From Symbiodinium kawagutii (taxonomy: Eukaryota; Sar; Dinophyceae; Suessiales; Symbiodiniaceae), in contig VSDK01022241.1 of the NCBI GenBank assembly GCA_009767595.1, positions 410,452 to 474,451 on the forward strand: 64,000 bases of DNA, read 5' to 3'. Under the pieces are notes generated by a model. That model did not search any database and was not told the DNA's origin. It was given only the letters and a program-made list of their open reading frames with translations. The translations under genes were made by a program, and so were the position numbers. Positions 61,796 to 64,000 of this stretch are shown one piece after another (the stretch's first letter is position 1; each line of letters starts with the position of its first letter).

Positions 61796-61850
61796 TTGCA
61801 GTTTCCGTACTACCAAAGGAGGCGGATTTCAGCGCAGTTGCTTTGAACAG
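61796..61850 (+). CDS. exon after a family B element
   Basis: TT completes the split codon (G|TT), then AVSVLPKEADFSAVALN, ending at AACAG|GTGTTG. Borders on both sides fit and the phase agrees with 61636-61681. Confidence 0.4.
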
Positions 61851-62049
61851 GTGTTGCGAAAAACCTGGGCCATCCTATGGCTCCATTCCTATACACAGTC
61901 TCTTTGCAGCTTGTCAAGAAGCCTATGGTGTCAGTTACATGTTGATCTCATGTTGGATAGTGCTGGGAGGTCGTGTAATGCTCTTCATCTTGGGTGGGTC
62001 TTCAACTTTCGAGTTGATGCATGGCATGATCGACAAGCCCCCCAACTCG

Positions 62050-62267
62050 AAACATGCTCCCAGTGGTCCTCCAGTACGGCTTGCGGCTCCACCGCCACCA
62101 TGTTGCAGCTGAGGATGCACTGCATGCCCCAGGGCATGAACGATGGGGGACCAGGGCTTGGATTCCTGGCAGCATGTGTCCGGCAGTTGGACCTGGTGCC
62201 AGGTTGTCACTTGATCATGGGGAAAGCATGGGAAAGGATGGGTTTTGCTGCCTGTTGTGCGCGGTGA
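62050..62267 (+). CDS. coding segment, frame uncertain
   Basis: A GC-raised island with two natural + frames: RMHCMPQGMNDGGPGLGFLA, ACVRQLDLVPGCHLIMG (to 62267), and VVLQYGLRLHRHHVAAEDAL, HAPGHERWGTRAWIPGS. One of them is probably an exon. The acceptor CACCATGTTGCAG lies at about 62109. Confidence 0.4.
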
Positions 62268-62788
62268 TGTTTGCGTTATGTGTTTCCAGGCAGTATAGGG
62301 CTATGCGTCATTACTAATCATCCCCAAAATGGATGGATGAACATCCGAGCAAAAGCGAATGTGACATATTTAAAGGCTTTTCACCAGCGACGCAGGGTAT
62401 TGACACGCAGCATCACGCAGCCATATATACGGGGCAGTTGTCATTCAGTTGTATTGATGGTGAATAGATCCACCATTTGCAGAGAGCGGCTTATGAAGTT
62501 GAACAAATATTGCCCTTTGACAATAAACCAGATCCCCGAATTGAACACTGCACTGCCTGGGCAAAAATGAGTGACCTCTAGAAAGGTCCGGCTTCATAGC
62601 GAGTATGTAAAAAACATTGAAAAACGAAACCGGACCCACAAAATCAAAGAGATATTCTATGGGTTGGCGAACGGTTGGTGTATTCATTTTGGGGGTGCCT
62701 CATATGTGTTGATGACTTGAGGTTGCACTATGTATAACGTGTCCATTGACAAACATCCATATTTGCTTCAAAATGCCAAAATGGATGC

Positions 62789-63124
62789 CAAGCATCCTGG
62801 ATGTTGGTTTCAGTGACAGAGGAAAAGGGTTCATGCAATGTGGAGACTTTGAATCAGAGGCTGCTGCAATTGCCATCAGGAATGATGTGGGGCCGACAAC
62901 AAGCACTTGCTATGCTTCAGAATGCAGGCTTTGAAGTTGAGGCACACGGCGCCCGGCTGAGTCGAGAGCTGATGTTGTTGTGTCGTTGTTGACGATGATT
63001 TGATTGATATTTGTGTGTTTTGTGGGTTTGATTTTGGTGTTCTGAATTACTCTTGGTGTGTGTGTGTGTGTTTTGCGGTTGTTATCTTGTCTTGGCTGTT
63101 GGTGTTTCTGCTAGTGCTGTGATT
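62789..63124. repeat. tandem duplication, unit 1
   Basis: CAAGCATCCTGGATGTTGGT through GCTGTGATTGTGAGT: I see no difference from 63305-63640 over about 336 bases, including the (TG)7 tract. The unit begins inside ATGCCAAG on the left and runs into (TTG)n on the right. Confidence 0.95.
62814..62992 (+). CDS. terminal exon, copy 1 of a tandem duplicate
   Basis: Acceptor GGATGTTGGTTTCAG opens 58 codons to TGA: TEEKGSCNVETLNQRLLQLP, SGMMWGRQQALAMLQNAGFE, VEAHGARLSRELMLLCRC. Gln/Leu-rich and helical. The identical sequence recurs at 63330-63508. Function unknown. Confidence 0.45.
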
Positions 63125-63304
<180 letters not shown>

Positions 63305-63640
63305 CAAGCATCCTGGATGTTGGTTTCAGTGACAGAGGAAAAGGGTTCATGCAATGTGGAGACTTTGAATCAGAGGCTGCTGCAATTGCCATCAGGAATG
63401 ATGTGGGGCCGACAACAAGCACTTGCTATGCTTCAGAATGCAGGCTTTGAAGTTGAGGCACACGGCGCCCGGCTGAGTCGAGAGCTGATGTTGTTGTGTC
63501 GTTGTTGACGATGATTTGATTGATATTTGTGTGTTTTGTGGGTTTGATTTTGGTGTTCTGAATTACTCTTGGTGTGTGTGTGTGTGTTTTGCGGTTGTTA
63601 TCTTGTCTTGGCTGTTGGTGTTTCTGCTAGTGCTGTGATT
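63305..63640. repeat. tandem duplication, unit 2
   Basis: Offset from unit 1 by 516 bases. Its left edge abuts TTGTTGT directly, so the junction is the microsatellite. Confidence 0.95.
63330..63508 (+). CDS. terminal exon, copy 2 of a tandem duplicate
   Basis: Same 58 codons and TGA as 62814-62992, with the same TTGGTTTCAG acceptor. If both copies are real, either could serve as last exon, or the second is dead downstream of the first. Confidence 0.4.
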
Positions 63641-63645
63641 GTGAG

Positions 63646-63679
<34 letters not shown>

Positions 63680-63680
63680 C

Positions 63681-64000
63681 TGATCTCTTCAAATCTAATC
63701 CTTAATCCTTATCCCGGATTGCGGATTGTAGCATTGCGGATTGGTAGCTGCAGGGTGCAACCTAGAATGGTGCAGAGGAAGCAAACTGTGAAGGTTTGGT
63801 GCAAACCATTGTGCTGTCCAACGTTTGTTGTTTGGGCTACTTAGGGTGCTGTTCAAAGCTGCGCATGGGTGCTGCGCATGGGTGCTTCCAACCTTGAATG
63901 ACTTGATGCCCACTCCGGAGTGCAAAACGAGTGGTTTCGAGCCCGAAACCACTCCAAACGTACTTCGGAGTGGTCCTCAGATTGCTGGTTCCCCTCTGTT
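63681..64000. other. window end, small hairpins
   Basis: No firm gene. CACTCCGGAGTG (63911-63922) is a perfect palindrome and GAGTGGTTTCG ... CGAAACCACTC (63929-63954) a perfect 11-bp hairpin; CTTCGGAGTGG follows. TGGGTGCTGCGCATGGGTGC is a short direct duplication at about 63865-63885. Confidence 0.5.

Overview
This window looks like nuclear DNA of an intron-rich, repeat-rich eukaryote. Only one long reading frame is beyond doubt: 47034-48938 (+), an uninterrupted protein with a ubiquitin-like N-terminus and 22-residue FNIP-type repeats (FNQSL...LP). A dinoflagellate is the best guess (inference). The reasons are this protein type, GC-rich coding islands in AT-rich repeat DNA, apparent non-canonical GC-AG introns, and terminal-inverted-repeat elements that sit exactly where introns should be. 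Nothing bacterial or viral is seen: no operons, ribosome-binding sites, rRNA, tRNA or CRISPR.

Most other genes can only be seen as short exon candidates, nearly all on the + strand. I called them from splice-like borders (pyrimidine tract plus AG, then GT or GC), a rise in GC content, and one frame with protein-like composition. Random DNA of this composition leaves 30-60 codon frames open often, so single exon calls are tentative. I rate highest the GC-rich islands (39.4, 40.3, 32.6, 35.9, 45.6, 49.7, 56.2, 58.0, 59.6 kb) and frames that continue in phase across an excised element.

Layout. 0-3.5 kb: short + strand exons. 4.04-8.99 kb: a minisatellite of roughly 45 units of about 90/106 bp, bounded by two copies of a 138-bp direct repeat. 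9-13.8 kb: AT-rich simple repeats and a few weak exons. 13.8-31.8 kb: a long run of + strand exon candidates mixed with TIR elements. 31.8-47 kb: GC-rich exon islands isolated in degenerate GATGGTTAAT-type DNA. 47-49 kb: the FNIP gene. 49.7-62.3 kb: more exons, including one with a class I methyltransferase motif I (56170 onward). 62.8-63.7 kb: a 516-bp tandem duplication of an apparent terminal exon with a (TTG)n tract.

The most interesting signal is three families of short elements with terminal inverted repeats. Family A has termini ATATGGCTRTGGGTCAA / TTGACCCACAGCCATAT, family B GGTGGTTTCTCAAAATAGGGG / TTTTGAGAAACCACCAG, family C ACAAGGTGGGCCCC / GGGGCCCACCTTGT. Splice-like dinucleotides lie inside their termini (A: ATG|GC ... 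CACAG|CC; B: G|GT ... CACCAG|; C: AAG|GT). At several loci, removing the element from its own donor to its own acceptor joins two open frames in phase. This is what introner elements (transposons that create introns) would look like.
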